64,000 nucleotides of DNA. It comes from Amycolatopsis circi (GTDB lineage Bacteria > Actinomycetota > Actinomycetes > Mycobacteriales > Pseudonocardiaceae). The stretch lies in contig NZ_PQIA01000010.1 in NCBI RefSeq assembly GCF_003385235.1, positions 62,001 to 126,000 on the forward strand, written 5' to 3'. The position numbers and the translations under genes are program-made. The notes beneath the pieces are model-generated. The model was not told where the DNA came from. It did no database searches and saw nothing but the letters and a program-made list of their open reading frames with translations. Of the stretch, positions 1-8,451 are shown piece after piece (within the stretch, counting starts at the first letter, position 1; each line of letters starts with the position of its first letter).

Positions 1-112
1 CACCGGTCATGATCAGATCGCGCACCTGCTTCGCGACCCGCGGACTCAGCCGTTCGCGCGCTTCTCCCGCCACCGTCACGAAAACTCCCCGCGAGCGTCG
101 ATTTCCCGCCAT
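1..112 (-). CDS. GntR-family transcriptional regulator, N-terminal fragment
   Basis: Only the 5' end is in the window; the gene runs off the left edge. Reading leftwards from an ATG at 112 (alternative GTG at 79), the frame is open and gives RLSPRVAKQVRDLIMTG near the edge. This is the pattern at the start of a GntR winged-helix domain, where the first helix precedes the 'I..G.L.PG..L' segment. The GTG at 79 would put the conserved helix at the usual distance from the N-terminus and may be the true start. The effector domain (FadR/FCD or other) is not visible, so the regulon cannot be guessed. The gene is divergent from the secreted-protein gene at 262. Confidence 0.6.
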   Translation of the reverse strand, partial: MAGNRRSRGVFVTVAGEARERLSPRVAKQVRDLIMTG

Positions 113-261
113 CGTAGCCTTTCTTCGCCAATGTGACCCCCGTCACTTTTTGCTGATTCGAGAACCTGCGGCAGGGGTCGCTTCGACTATCCGGACGAAC
201 CCCATGCACCGGGGTGAACCGCACGGTGTCCTCAATGGACACGTCGAGGGAGGGAAACGGA

Positions 262-738
262 ATGTCAGTGAAGTCTTCGGTTCTGCGCCACAGCCGCCTG
301 GTCGTCGGAGCGGCAGCCGCCGCGGCCGTCATCGCAGGCGGAACGATCGGAGTCGCCGCCGCGGCTACCGGCGAGCACCCGGCGGCCCCCGTCGCCGCAA
401 CCGCTTTGGCCGCTGCCCAGCCGCCTGCCGCCGAGCAGCCGCCCGAGGGCGCCCGGGCGATCGTGAAGGTCGACCCCAACCCGGCCGCACCCGGCGGAGA
501 GATCACGATCACCGGCAACTGCGGCGGAGGCAAGGGCCTGAAGAAGGTGATCGGCGGCTTCCCGGGGCACCAGATCCTCAAGGACGTCAAGATCGTCGAC
601 GCGAACCCGGAAGCCTTCAAGGCAACGGCAAAACTCACCACGAAGGTCGGCAACGGCGTCGGCCCCGTGATGGTCGACTGCGACGGGGAAGCAGGCGTCA
701 CCCTGCTGGTGACCCACACTCCCCCGGCGGGTGAGTAA
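262..738 (+). CDS. small secreted protein, unknown function
   Basis: A 158-aa protein starting at ATG 262, preceded by the purine-rich GAGGGAGGGA at a good ribosome-binding distance; an in-frame start 48 bp upstream lacks such a site. Residues 1-36 form a typical signal peptide: basic MSVKSSVLRHSR, then a long Ala/Val/Gly hydrophobic core ending near AAAATGEH. An Ala/Pro-rich linker (about 37-75) leads to a small C-terminal domain (about 78-158) with two cysteines (NCGGGK and VDCDGE) that could form one disulphide. The domain start, VDPNPAAPGGEITITGNCG, resembles the immunoglobulin-like beta-sandwich segments of many secreted actinobacterial proteins. Export is well supported; function is unknown. 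Confidence 0.8.
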   Translation: MSVKSSVLRHSRLVVGAAAAAAVIAGGTIGVAAAATGEHPAAPVAATALAAAQPPAAEQPPEGARAIVKVDPNPAAPGGEITITGNCGGGKGLKKVIGGFPGHQILKDVKIVDANPEAFKATAKLTTKVGNGVGPVMVDCDGEAGVTLLVTHTPPAGE

Positions 739-789
739 CGATGACAGGGAAATTCCGCGGCACAAGGGTGACTCGGCTCGGCACTGACT

Positions 790-826
790 GATTCGGCCAG
801 AGCCCAACGCTGGCTCTAGCCGAATC
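790..826 (+). terminator. hairpin downstream of the secreted-protein gene
   Basis: The 15-nt arms 790-804 and 812-826 are complementary except for one mismatch, around a 7-nt loop. It lies 52 bp after the stop at 738 and has no T-run. Hairpins without U-tracts are common terminators in high-GC actinobacteria. Confidence 0.55.
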
Positions 827-876
827 GGCCCGACTCATGGCCGAGCAGATCACGCACCCCGTGTTGCGAGGGATGA

Positions 877-909
877 CCATCCGGCCGGGCACCCAGCCCG
901 GCCGGATGG
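877..909. repeat. perfect 14-bp inverted repeat
   Basis: Arms 877-890 and 896-909 are perfectly complementary around a 5-nt loop. No gene is adjacent, so this may be a second terminator or part of a mobile palindromic element. Confidence 0.6.
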
Positions 910-1046
910 CGCCGCCTGAGCAGAGTCCCCGCGAACCGCCCCCAGCACGGCCCGACTGCCGCCGGACGAGCCGATCGCCCCGTCACACGGGTGCTTCCAA
1001 CTCGGCTGGGAGACAGCCTCGCCGGGAGGGTCACTGCCTGACGCTG

Positions 1047-1088
1047 GCCGTGCCCGATCGCCCTGCCACGCGGGTGATCGGGCACGGC
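1047..1088. repeat. 17-bp inverted repeat with one G-U pair
   Basis: Arms 1047-1063 and 1072-1088 pair over 17 positions with a single G-U wobble around an 8-nt loop. It is the third hairpin within 300 bp, in DNA with no gene. Confidence 0.6.
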
Positions 1089-1264
1089 TAGGGCACAGCG
1101 CCGCCGTGTGGATCGCTGCCTGGCGCTGGCCTGCCCGGCCACATCAACGACCGAGCAATCAGGTGCTCGGCGCATCCGTCCGAAAGGAGACCCAGTCGGC
1201 CGAACAGACCGCCCCGCCAATGCGGATGATCACCAACTCGGTTCAGCGGAATCCCACGGGCAGC

Positions 1265-1920
1265 CGCGCCTTCAGGTGACCGGCCAGTCCTCGATGCTGG
1301 CCAGTCCCGTCCCACTGCCCGATGCGCTTGTGCCGCGAGATGGACGCCACCCACCTCGCCACACAGCAGGCAAGTGACCAGCCAGTCCTCCGAGCTGGCC
1401 AGTCACGCCTCGCTGCCCGATGCGAATCCACGGAGAGATCGACGCCTCCACCTCGCCACGCAACAGCCAGACCGGCCCCCGGGCTGACCGTCATACCCCG
1501 CCGCCTAAGGCGAATGCACCGCGAGATCGACGCGACCCACTTCGCCACCCAGCAAACAAGTGACCGGCCCCCAGACCGGACAGTCACACCACGCCACCCG
1601 TCACGAGCGCGCCGCGAGATCGACGCGACCCACCCCGCCACACAGCAGGCAGGCGACCGGCCCATCCTCCAGACCGGCCATCCCCCAAGCTGGCCAGCCA
1701 CGCCCCGCCGCCGATGCGAATCCACCGAGGGACGGACGCCACCCACCTCGCGGCACAGCAGGCAGGCCAATCTCCCAAGCTGGCCAGTCACGCCCGCTGC
1801 CGATGCGAATCCACGGAGAGACGGACACCACCCACCTCGCTCGCGGCACAGCAGGCAGGCGACTGGCCAGTCCAACCCCTGCCCGATGTAAGCGCGCCGC
1901 GAGGCCGCACCCCACCACCT
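1265..1920. repeat. degenerate direct-repeat array, unit about 80-113 bp, about seven copies
   Basis: Each unit has the same ordered blocks: a GCGAATCCAC-like block, GAGATCGACGC or GAGACGGAC, CACCCACCTCGCCACACAGC (variable), AGGCAGGCGACCGGCC, then CTGGCCAGTCACGCC. The GACGC anchor (or its variant) falls at 1343, 1441, 1529, 1622, 1735 and 1824, with a decayed copy near 1904 and a partial unit before the first. Spacings are 98, 88, 93, 113, 89 and about 80 bp. Copies differ by substitutions and small indels of lengths not divisible by three, which argues against a coding repeat. Neither a CRISPR (whole units vary, no constant repeat plus unique spacer) nor any repeat family I recognise. Confidence 0.7.
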
Positions 1921-2076
1921 CGTCGCGCGCCAGCTCACCCACCCCCGCCAGGGTGGAAAATCTCGGGCGCGCCAGATCGAATTCCCTGCTGTGAGGCGAT
2001 GTGCAGGCGCTGTGAGGTTGCTGTGCATCCGGCCGCACGGGATGCCCAACCGGCGTCGGCATGGTCATCTTGAAGC

Positions 2077-2991
2077 GTGAGAATCAACGTTTCCCGGACA
2101 GCGCTGATCGTCTGCGCGGCGGCGGCGGTCGTGGCGACCGGCGGCGCCAACGCCGTCGTCGACACCGCTGACGTCACCAGCCCGGTCAGCCAGGCGAACG
2201 GCGCGGGCACCCCGGCCGTCTCGACCGGCGATGATTCGCGCAGCGCGGGGGCGAACACCGCATCCGGCGCTACCGGCACGTCCCCCAGCGCCACGGCGAC
2301 CGGCAACACCGGCACTGCACCCGGCGCGGCGGCGACCGGCAACTCCGGCACTGCGCCCAGCGCCGCGCCGGCCGCGACGGCGAGTCCCACGGTCGGCGCG
2401 TTGTTCTCCGGCGGCAACCACTTCTGCTCGGCCAGCGTGGTGCACAGCCCCGCCGGCGACCTGCTCCTCACCGCCGCGCACTGCGTCAGCGGCGACATCT
2501 CCGGCGTCACCTTCAAGCCCGGCTACCACGACGGCATCGCCCCGTACGGCACCTGGCAGGTCACCGCCTCGATCACCGCCGACGGGTGGAAGTCCTCGTC
2601 CGACCAGGATCTCGACTTCGCGTTCCTCAAGGTCGCCCAGCCGGGTTCCGCGAGCCTCGAAAGCCTCACCGGCGCCAACCAGCTGGGCACGAACCAGGGC
2701 TTCTCGCACACCATCACCCTCACCGGCTACCCCGACGGCACCGAACAACCCGTCGTCTGCACCGGCACCACCACCCAGTCCGACACCTACCAGCAACGCG
2801 TCGCCTGCCCCGGCTTCCCCGACGGCACCAGCGGCGGCCCCTGGGTGATCAACCAGGACCCGAACACCGGTGCCGGCACCGTCATCGGCGCCATCGGCGG
2901 CTACCAAACCGGCGGCGCCACCGCGGACGTCTCCTACAGCGCCTATTTCGACGACGACATCGCCCAGCTCTACAACTCGGCGATCAAGTGA
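2077..2991 (+). CDS. secreted trypsin-like serine protease (S1 family)
   Basis: A 304-aa secreted serine endopeptidase starting at GTG 2077. Residues 1-26 form a signal peptide. Residues about 40-105 are a low-complexity Ala/Thr/Gly/Pro linker with repeated TGNTGTAPG/TGNSGTAPS, likely a propeptide or wall-spanning stalk. The catalytic domain spans about 105-304. All three chymotrypsin-fold residues are visible: His135 in LTAAHC, Asp180 in DQDLDFAF, and Ser252 in PDGTSGGPW. Cysteines flank the active-site histidine (C117/C136), as in S1 proteases, and a second pair (C228/C244) precedes the serine. The variant GTSGGPW in place of GDSGGP is common in the actinobacterial and V8-like branches. Substrate unknown. 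The gene stands alone. Confidence 0.88.
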   Translation: MRINVSRTALIVCAAAAVVATGGANAVVDTADVTSPVSQANGAGTPAVSTGDDSRSAGANTASGATGTSPSATATGNTGTAPGAAATGNSGTAPSAAPAATASPTVGALFSGGNHFCSASVVHSPAGDLLLTAAHCVSGDISGVTFKPGYHDGIAPYGTWQVTASITADGWKSSSDQDLDFAFLKVAQPGSASLESLTGANQLGTNQGFSHTITLTGYPDGTEQPVVCTGTTTQSDTYQQRVACPGFPDGTSGGPWVINQDPNTGAGTVIGAIGGYQTGGATADVSYSAYFDDDIAQLYNSAIK

Positions 2992-3226
2992 ACCTGGCTC
3001 CCGGCAAAACCACGTAGGCAAAGGCCCGAAGGTCTCCGTCCAGGCGCATTGCTCCTCCTGTCCGGCTGCACTCGGGCAGGAATCTCGGCCACGCGTGTTG
3101 AGCATCTGCGACGGTCGTCATGGATAAGCGTCCATGGGCACCCGATCTTGTTTCGTGCCGCCGGTCCGCGTTTCCTGCGTACGCTTCCAGCGACGGGAAC
3201 TGTGTTCTGGTTCGGGGAGGACTGCG

Positions 3227-3991
3227 GTGAGTTCCGGATCGGCGATGTCGGCGGAGGACTTCGACGAGTGGTACTCGAATATGCGAGGCAGCGTCGCCCA
3301 CGATGACATTCACCAGCGGCGTCTGGGGCTGCCGCCGCGACTGCTGTCGACCAGTCTGCTCACCTGGGACGGCATCGCGGAAGTCGTCGAGGCTCTGCGG
3401 CTCGCACCTGGGCACCGGCTGCTGGATCTGGCGTGCGGGCGCGGCGGCACCGGCCTTGAGATCGCTTCGCGAACCGGGGCCCGGTTGACCGGTGTCGACT
3501 TCGCGCAGTCGGCGATCGACCAGGCTCGGACGCTGGCTGGCCAGTTCAGCTCGGTGGACGCGGAGTTCCGTCTCGGCGATCTTGCCGCCACGGCGTTGCC
3601 GCCCGGGTCAGTCGACGCGGTCGTGTGCGTCGACGCGATCCAGTTCCAGGCGACGGCCGAGTCGTTCGGGGAGATGCGCCGGGTTCTCCGTCCGGGCGGA
3701 CGCGTCGCGCTGACGACCTGGGAGGCGGTCGATCGCGCGGACGAGCGCGTCCCGGCGCGGATCCGGGCGGTCGACACCGAAGCTGGCCTCGCGGCCGCGG
3801 GCTTCGCCGACGTTGTCGTTCGGGAGCGTCCGCAGTGGCGCGCCGCGGAGCGTGCGATGTGGGAGGAGGCCGCGGCGCTCGACCCCGGCGTGGACCCCGC
3901 CTTGCGGTCCCTGCACGAGGAGGGGCTCCATGTGCTGTCTGTCTTCGATCTGATGCGCAGAGTTCTCGCCACCGCGACCGCGACCGGCTGA
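3227..3991 (+). CDS. class I SAM-dependent methyltransferase
   Basis: A 254-aa protein. GTG 3227 is chosen because GGGGAGG lies six bases upstream; a longer open frame starting at 3134 has no such site. The Rossmann-type methyltransferase fold is clear: motif I LLDLACGRGGTG (about 61-72), an acidic residue after strand 2 (LTGVDFAQS), a motif II/III region around FRLGDLAATALPPGSVDAVV, and the post-II MRRVLRPGGRVALTTW typical of ubiE/Methyltransf_11 members. The C-terminal part, which normally decides the substrate, is not diagnostic. It is convergent with the gene ending at 4016 and has no obvious pathway partner, so the substrate is unknown. Confidence 0.8.
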   Translation: MSSGSAMSAEDFDEWYSNMRGSVAHDDIHQRRLGLPPRLLSTSLLTWDGIAEVVEALRLAPGHRLLDLACGRGGTGLEIASRTGARLTGVDFAQSAIDQARTLAGQFSSVDAEFRLGDLAATALPPGSVDAVVCVDAIQFQATAESFGEMRRVLRPGGRVALTTWEAVDRADERVPARIRAVDTEAGLAAAGFADVVVRERPQWRAAERAMWEEAAALDPGVDPALRSLHEEGLHVLSVFDLMRRVLATATATG

Positions 3992-4015
3992 GGCTCGGTC
4001 GAGACGGCCCGCCGG

Positions 4016-4873
4016 TCAGCCCGAGCTAGGCGGCGCGGCCGGTGCCTGGTGCAGCGCAAGATTCTGCCCGGCCTTCTCGTCCGCGGCCCACGCGCCCGAG
4101 TCCGCCGTCCACGTCTGGCCGGCGAAGCTCACCCGGTCCACGCCCAGTTTCGCGGCGCGCGCGACCAGCCAGCTCGCGATCCGCCAGCCCTCCGCGGCCG
4201 GGTGCGCACCGCTCAGGCGCGCCGTGCCCAGTTCGGCGTTCGCGACTGTCACCAGGTTCGCCGGCGGGTTCAGCGTCAGGTTGCGGCAGGTCAGCGCCGC
4301 CGGGTACTGGCCGGTCAGCGCGCCGGTCAGCGCGGTGGCTTCCTCTTCCCACTGGGCGTACGCGTCGGGGGCGCCGGAGCGCTGCACCGCCTGCGCCGCT
4401 TCGGTGATGGGAATCGTCTGCCAGTTGTCGAGTTTCGCCAGCTTCTTGTAGAACTCCGTCGCCGAATAGACCGGGTCCTGAAGCTGATCGGGCGTGCCCC
4501 AGCCCTGGCTCGGGCGCTGCTGGAACAGGCCGATCGAATCCCGGTCGCCGCCGCTCAGGTTGCGAAGTTTCGACTCCTGCAAGGCCGTCGCGAGAGCGAC
4601 CGTGACCGCATGCGAAGGCAGGCCCTGCTTGACGCCGACGGCGGCGATGATCGCGGCGTTGTTCATCGGTTCCGGTTGCAGCGTGTACTGCGGTGCGGAA
4701 GCGTCGTTCGGTCCCTTCGGCAACGCGACCGTGCAGCCGGGGGTCTTCACCTCGTCACTGCTCGAGAACATGACGACCACGACGACCACCGCCGCGAGCG
4801 CCACGACGACCGCCAGGATCGCCGCTCGCACGCCACACCCGCGCACCCGTGCCCGCCCTTCCCCACTGCCCAC
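4016..4873 (-). CDS. membrane-anchored lysozyme/transglycosylase-like protein
   Basis: A 285-aa protein with a short basic cytoplasmic head, one transmembrane helix (about 17-36, very Ala/Val-rich) and an extracytoplasmic domain. The segment from about 70 to 170 (NNAAIIAAVGVKQGLP, then TALQESKLRNLSGGDRDSIG, LFQQRPSQGWG and YSATEFYKKL) has the layout of a soluble-lytic-transglycosylase/lysozyme fold: the catalytic glutamate would be in LQESKL and the G-L-F-Q-x-R turn follows. This architecture is widespread and uncharacterised in actinobacteria. I infer a cell-wall role at the membrane face. It is co-directional with the PHP hydrolase gene that starts upstream at 6452, 52 bp away, and may share its transcript. 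Confidence 0.7.
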   Translation of the reverse strand: MGSGEGRARVRGCGVRAAILAVVVALAAVVVVVVMFSSSDEVKTPGCTVALPKGPNDASAPQYTLQPEPMNNAAIIAAVGVKQGLPSHAVTVALATALQESKLRNLSGGDRDSIGLFQQRPSQGWGTPDQLQDPVYSATEFYKKLAKLDNWQTIPITEAAQAVQRSGAPDAYAQWEEEATALTGALTGQYPAALTCRNLTLNPPANLVTVANAELGTARLSGAHPAAEGWRIASWLVARAAKLGVDRVSFAGQTWTADSGAWAADEKAGQNLALHQAPAAPPSSG

Positions 4874-4925
4874 TTTAAGTGCACAGTCTGCCCGGGCGTC
4901 CCGGTCGCGAGACGGTCGGGTCGGG

Positions 4926-6452
4926 TCAGCCGGCGTCGGGCGCGCCCAGGAAGATCGGGTTCGACATGGCGACCATGGCGTTCGGCGTCGTCGTCTTCGG
5001 GCCGCCCGACGGACGCCGCACCTCGACGCGGACCCAGCGGCTGTAGCGCGGGTACGTCGTCCACGTGACAGTCGCGGTGCCGGACTCCGGGACGGTCTCG
5101 CTGTGTTCCGGGCCGAGCTGGTCGAGGAAGTTCACGGTCGTGCCGGGAACTCCGCGAACGACGGCGCGCACCTCGATCGGCGTTCCGGTTCCCGCGACAA
5201 GTCGTCCGCCGATGCCCGCGGTGCGGCCCGCGCCGGAGACCGAGAACTCGAGCTGCACGTCCTTCGATTCGGCGAGCCACGACCGGCCTGCTTTGAGCCC
5301 GGCGAGCAGTTCGGCTCGGCCGAGCCGGTCCGCCTGGACGACCGTGTGCGGGAGCGCCACGGTCTGGTCCGGGTTGTGCGCGTCGGAATCGCCGATCGCC
5401 GGGATCCACCGGCCGCCGCGCAGCAGGCCGTCCCAGTGCGTGACGCTCGCTTCGTCGTCCGCGGTCCACGGGCCGTTCCAGACCTCGACGAGGTCGGCGA
5501 TCTCGTACGCGAATTCGTAGGTGCAGCCGAAGCAGTTCGCGAACGGATGCGCGGCGGTGACCAGACCGCCCGCCCGGTGCACCTGGTCGGTGAACCGCCG
5601 GAAGTCGCGCGGGTCGGACGCGCGGTAGCGCCAGTCGATCCACGTGCCGGCCGGGACGCCGATCGCGGGCCAGTGCCCGGACCGCGTGGTGACCTCCTCG
5701 CCGTTCAGGATCAGCAGGTCGTCGGTCGCGTAATTGCCCCACACCAGCTGCGAACTGGACGTGTTGTGGTCGGTGGACACGATGAAGTCGAGACCGGCCG
5801 CCCGCGCGTCCGCGACCAGTTGCTCGGGCGTGCGCCTGCCGTCGGAGTGGACGGTGTGCAGATGGGAGTCGCCGCGGTACCAGGACCGGCCGCGGTCGCG
5901 CGCGGGTGCGGTCTGCGGGGCGGGGTTCGGCTGGAACGGCTTCGAGGTGTCGCGGCCGAACGTCAGCGTGACGTCGACGCGGTAGTTCAAGCCCTGCGGC
6001 GCGACCGTGTACGGGCCGAGGATGACGTGCCAGCGGCCGGGCGTGATCGGTCCGGCGAGGTAACCGGGCGTCGCCTCGGCGGCGCTGATCGAGAACCGGT
6101 CGCGGAAGCCGCCGGACCAGCCGCGGAAGCCGCGGCGCGTGCCCAGTTCGTGTCCTTCCGGGCCGAACATCCCGATGTCGCAAGCATTTCCGCGCGTTCC
6201 GGCGGGCACCGACGGCTTGTCGTAGGAGTAGACGACGTCGATCTGCTTCACGCCGCGCGGCACGTCGACCGGGAGGTAGTACCAGTCGGGCACGTCCGGC
6301 CGGAACGTGCCGGTGACGGTCTTCGTCTGCTGCCCGGCGCCGGGCGCGGGCTCGGCGAACGAGACGCCCGGCAGCATGCTCATCGCCGCTCCCGCCGCCA
6401 CGACCCCGCCAGCCCGGAACAGGTTGCGCCGGTTGAGTTCCCCAGTGGACAT
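4926..6452 (-). CDS. Tat-exported CehA/McbA-family PHP-type metallohydrolase
   Basis: A 508-aa protein. The N-terminus LNRRNLFRAGGVVAAGA is a twin-arginine signal ending near FAEPA (about 34). Residues about 40-180 form a beta-rich domain. The PHP metal-binding domain follows: GDSHLHTVHSDG (194-205), STDHNT (226-231), GEEVTTRSGHW (251-261), AAHPF (about 300) and GDSDAHN (about 360), all histidine/aspartate clusters expected to hold two or three metal ions. A beta-domain of about 100 residues closes the protein. CehA and McbA, characterised relatives, hydrolyse carbaryl esters; most family members have no known substrate, so this one should be read as a secreted metal-dependent phosphoesterase or esterase of unknown target. 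Confidence 0.82.
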   Translation of the reverse strand: MSTGELNRRNLFRAGGVVAAGAAMSMLPGVSFAEPAPGAGQQTKTVTGTFRPDVPDWYYLPVDVPRGVKQIDVVYSYDKPSVPAGTRGNACDIGMFGPEGHELGTRRGFRGWSGGFRDRFSISAAEATPGYLAGPITPGRWHVILGPYTVAPQGLNYRVDVTLTFGRDTSKPFQPNPAPQTAPARDRGRSWYRGDSHLHTVHSDGRRTPEQLVADARAAGLDFIVSTDHNTSSSQLVWGNYATDDLLILNGEEVTTRSGHWPAIGVPAGTWIDWRYRASDPRDFRRFTDQVHRAGGLVTAAHPFANCFGCTYEFAYEIADLVEVWNGPWTADDEASVTHWDGLLRGGRWIPAIGDSDAHNPDQTVALPHTVVQADRLGRAELLAGLKAGRSWLAESKDVQLEFSVSGAGRTAGIGGRLVAGTGTPIEVRAVVRGVPGTTVNFLDQLGPEHSETVPESGTATVTWTTYPRYSRWVRVEVRRPSGGPKTTTPNAMVAMSNPIFLGAPDAG

Positions 6453-6665
6453 GCCTACCTCCGCAGCAAAGAAGTCGCGCCGACGCTAACCGTCGGTGCA
6501 CCCCTCTTCAACGACGCTGCGGTGAACACTCGGCGACCCGCGTCGTCCGGCGCCGACCCCGTCAGCTCACCGTGCATCCAACCGGCGAGGACAATCGGCG
6601 GCGCAGAACCGCTTGCCTCCCAAGGAATCGCCGAAAGGCACTCGACGCCCCGAACCCGGCGAACC

Positions 6666-7460
6666 TCACGCATCACTCCCCTCCACGACCCGGTCCAGCC
6701 ATTCCTCCAGCAACGCCTCGAACAACACCGGCTGCTCGAACTGCAGGTTGTGCCCCGCCCGGTCGAGCACCGCGTAACTCGCCCGCGGATAGTGCCCCAG
6801 CAATCCGTACAGCTCCGCGAATCCCGTGGAAGCGTCCTGCCGACCGCACACGATCAGCGCGGGTTTCCGGTACGCCGGACCGCTTTCCGGATCGGCCGAC
6901 AACGGCCACCCCGCCAGCATCCGCCGCAGCGCGCCCCGGTCGGCGGCCGCCAGCCCGGGCGCGACGTCCGCCCGGAAACGCGCCAGCGTCTCCGCGGACT
7001 GGACCACCGCGATCTCCCTGTACTCCGCCGCCTCCGCCGGATCGAGGCTCGCCAGCAGCTCCGGATCGGCGCGCAGCACCTCGTGGTCCGGCACGTCCCG
7101 CTCCAGCACCGGCACCGGGCGGCCGACCGGGCACACCAGGGCGAGACCGGCGACCTGCGCGGGCCGCGCGCGCACCAGCCCCCGCGCCAGGTAACCGCCG
7201 TACGACTCCCCGACCAGCAGGAACGGCTCGTCGCCGATCAGGTCGTCCACCAGGTCTTCCAACGCGGCGACGAGGTCGTCCGACCCGCGCTCGGACCCGG
7301 CAGGCGACTCGCCCATCCCGGGCAGATCCGGGTAAATCCTCCGGAATCCCGGCCGCCGCGCGAAGACCGGCTCGAGACAGCCGGTCATCAGGCGGTGGTC
7401 CGGCATCCAGCCGTGGACGGCCAGCACCGGCGTGCCGGAACCGTGTTCGACGTAATGCAT
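6666..7460 (-). CDS. alpha/beta-fold hydrolase
   Basis: A 264-aa cytoplasmic hydrolase of the classical alpha/beta fold. An oxyanion-type HGW is at about 16-18 (VLAVHGWMPD), the nucleophile elbow GESYGG puts the serine at 86, the acid is Asp209 in CGRQD, and the base is His237 in RAGHNLQ. Order and spacing match the family, so it is probably active. The length is normal for esterases, lactonases and haloalkane-dehalogenase-like proteins. No signal peptide is present. The gene is isolated (213 bp to the PHP hydrolase start at 6452). Substrate cannot be assigned. Confidence 0.8.
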   Translation of the reverse strand: MHYVEHGSGTPVLAVHGWMPDHRLMTGCLEPVFARRPGFRRIYPDLPGMGESPAGSERGSDDLVAALEDLVDDLIGDEPFLLVGESYGGYLARGLVRARPAQVAGLALVCPVGRPVPVLERDVPDHEVLRADPELLASLDPAEAAEYREIAVVQSAETLARFRADVAPGLAAADRGALRRMLAGWPLSADPESGPAYRKPALIVCGRQDASTGFAELYGLLGHYPRASYAVLDRAGHNLQFEQPVLFEALLEEWLDRVVEGSDA

Positions 7461-7585
7461 CGTTCCCTCCCTCTTCGCCGGTCACCGTTGTACCGCACGG
7501 CACCGACAATTCCGGGACGCCGGCGGCCGGGAGGAGGGCGAGGCCGGCCGCCGGGCGGCATTTCCGGGGCAATTCCCCCGGAAAG

Positions 7586-7747
7586 TCAGCCGCGGGAGCT
7601 GATCAATTCTCTTTCGGGTGCCGGGCGCCCCGGAGCGGGACGGCGCGGAACACAAGCGAGCAGAAGGAAACCTGCCACGACGCCCAGGAGCACGTGGCCG
7701 GCGACGGCGCACAATCCGCACAATGCGGTCCATAGGACGATCTTCAT
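7586..7747 (-). CDS. possible small membrane protein (53 aa)
   Basis: A short frame from ATG 7747 to TGA 7586 encodes 53 residues: a start MKIVLWTALCGLC, a continuous hydrophobic stretch of about 30 residues with three cysteines, then a Pro/Arg-rich tail. One transmembrane helix or an uncleaved signal anchor is predicted. The ribosome-binding site is weak (CGGTGG just before the ATG), and no family is recognised. The hydrophobic run in a GC-rich gap between real genes makes it worth listing; it could still be chance. Confidence 0.35.
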   Translation of the reverse strand: MKIVLWTALCGLCAVAGHVLLGVVAGFLLLACVPRRPAPGRPAPERELISSRG

Positions 7748-7929
7748 CCACCGAGTGTAGGACCGCGAAGAATCGCCGTCGGCGGACTTGGGGAAGACTT
7801 AGGGTTCGGTTAAGCGGAATTCCCCGAAAGAAGCAGAAAGGAAAGGGTTGCCTTTCCTTTCCGGTTCCCCTCCGGCGCGGGAGGGCCCTTCCGGTGCGGC
7901 GGCGGGAGCGGTCCGGCAGGATCGAAGCC

Positions 7930-8451
7930 GTGCCCACGCCCGGAACCAGCGCGCTCGTCGTCACGCTCCCGTCCGCCGCCGTCCTGCTCGAAACCGCCGC
8001 GGCCGTCGACCCCGGACTCGTCCGGCCCGGCCTTCCGCCGCACGTCACCGCGTTGTACCCGTTCCTGTCCGCCGACCGGCTCACCGACCGGACCGATGCC
8101 GACGTCCGGCAGCTCGCCGCGAGCTTCCCGGTAACGGAAGTGCAGCTGACCGACCTGGTCGTCGCGCCCGGATTCGTCGCCGCGGCAACGCCGGCGCTGC
8201 AGCCCCTCGCCGACGCCGTGTGCGATCACTGGCCCGACGTGCCCCCGTACGGCGGCCGTTTCGGGGCGCACCCGCCAGCCCACCTGACGATCGCCCTCGG
8301 CGGCACTGACGACCAGCGCGCCGAGGTCGCCGAACGGGCACGCGCCGCGCTGCCGATCACCGTCCGCGCGGAAACGCTGCACCTCGTGGTGCTCACTGAA
8401 CAGGGTTGGCAGCTCCGGCTGTCGGCTCCGCTCGGAACGCCTGTGCGATAG
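7930..8451 (+). CDS. 2'-5' RNA ligase / cyclic phosphodiesterase-like (2H) protein
   Basis: A 173-aa member of the 2H phosphoesterase superfamily. The two H-x-T signature motifs are present: HVTALYPF (His38) and HLTIALGG (His118), which together form the bilobal active site. Known relatives either ligate RNA ends through 2'-5' bonds or open cyclic phosphates; the cellular substrate of actinobacterial forms is unknown. GTG 7930 is the start that puts the first lobe in register; a longer upstream frame is Arg-rich and non-protein-like. The 3' end overlaps by 59 bp the 3' end of the convergent membrane-protein gene (8393-9469), which is unusual. Confidence 0.75.
   Translation: MPTPGTSALVVTLPSAAVLLETAAAVDPGLVRPGLPPHVTALYPFLSADRLTDRTDADVRQLAASFPVTEVQLTDLVVAPGFVAAATPALQPLADAVCDHWPDVPPYGGRFGAHPPAHLTIALGGTDDQRAEVAERARAALPITVRAETLHLVVLTEQGWQLRLSAPLGTPVR

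Larger units (their letters stand above)
739..2076. other. 1.3-kb gap without a convincing gene, rich in hairpins and degenerate repeats
   Basis: No frame here has a credible start, ribosome-binding site and protein-like composition. Long open frames on both strands are products of high GC and of the repeat array. The gap holds three strong inverted repeats (790-826, 877-909, 1047-1088) and about seven degenerate direct repeats (about 1265-1920), listed separately. It ends at the GTG start of the secreted protease at 2077. Confidence 0.7.

Noticed and set aside
1265..1920. CRISPR-like regular spacing
   Set aside because: Units are 80-113 bp and vary throughout; there is no short constant repeat with unique spacers and no cas gene in the window.
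1243..2049. A 268-codon minus-strand frame with recurring ACCVAGWVASISR-like phrases
   Set aside because: The phrases come from the degenerate direct repeats; unit lengths are not multiples of three, several frames stay open on both strands, and there is no ribosome-binding site.
4494..7760. A 1088-codon plus-strand frame
   Set aside because: It lies antisense across the PHP-hydrolase and alpha/beta-hydrolase genes, is Arg/Pro-rich and has no conserved motif; a GC-bias shadow.
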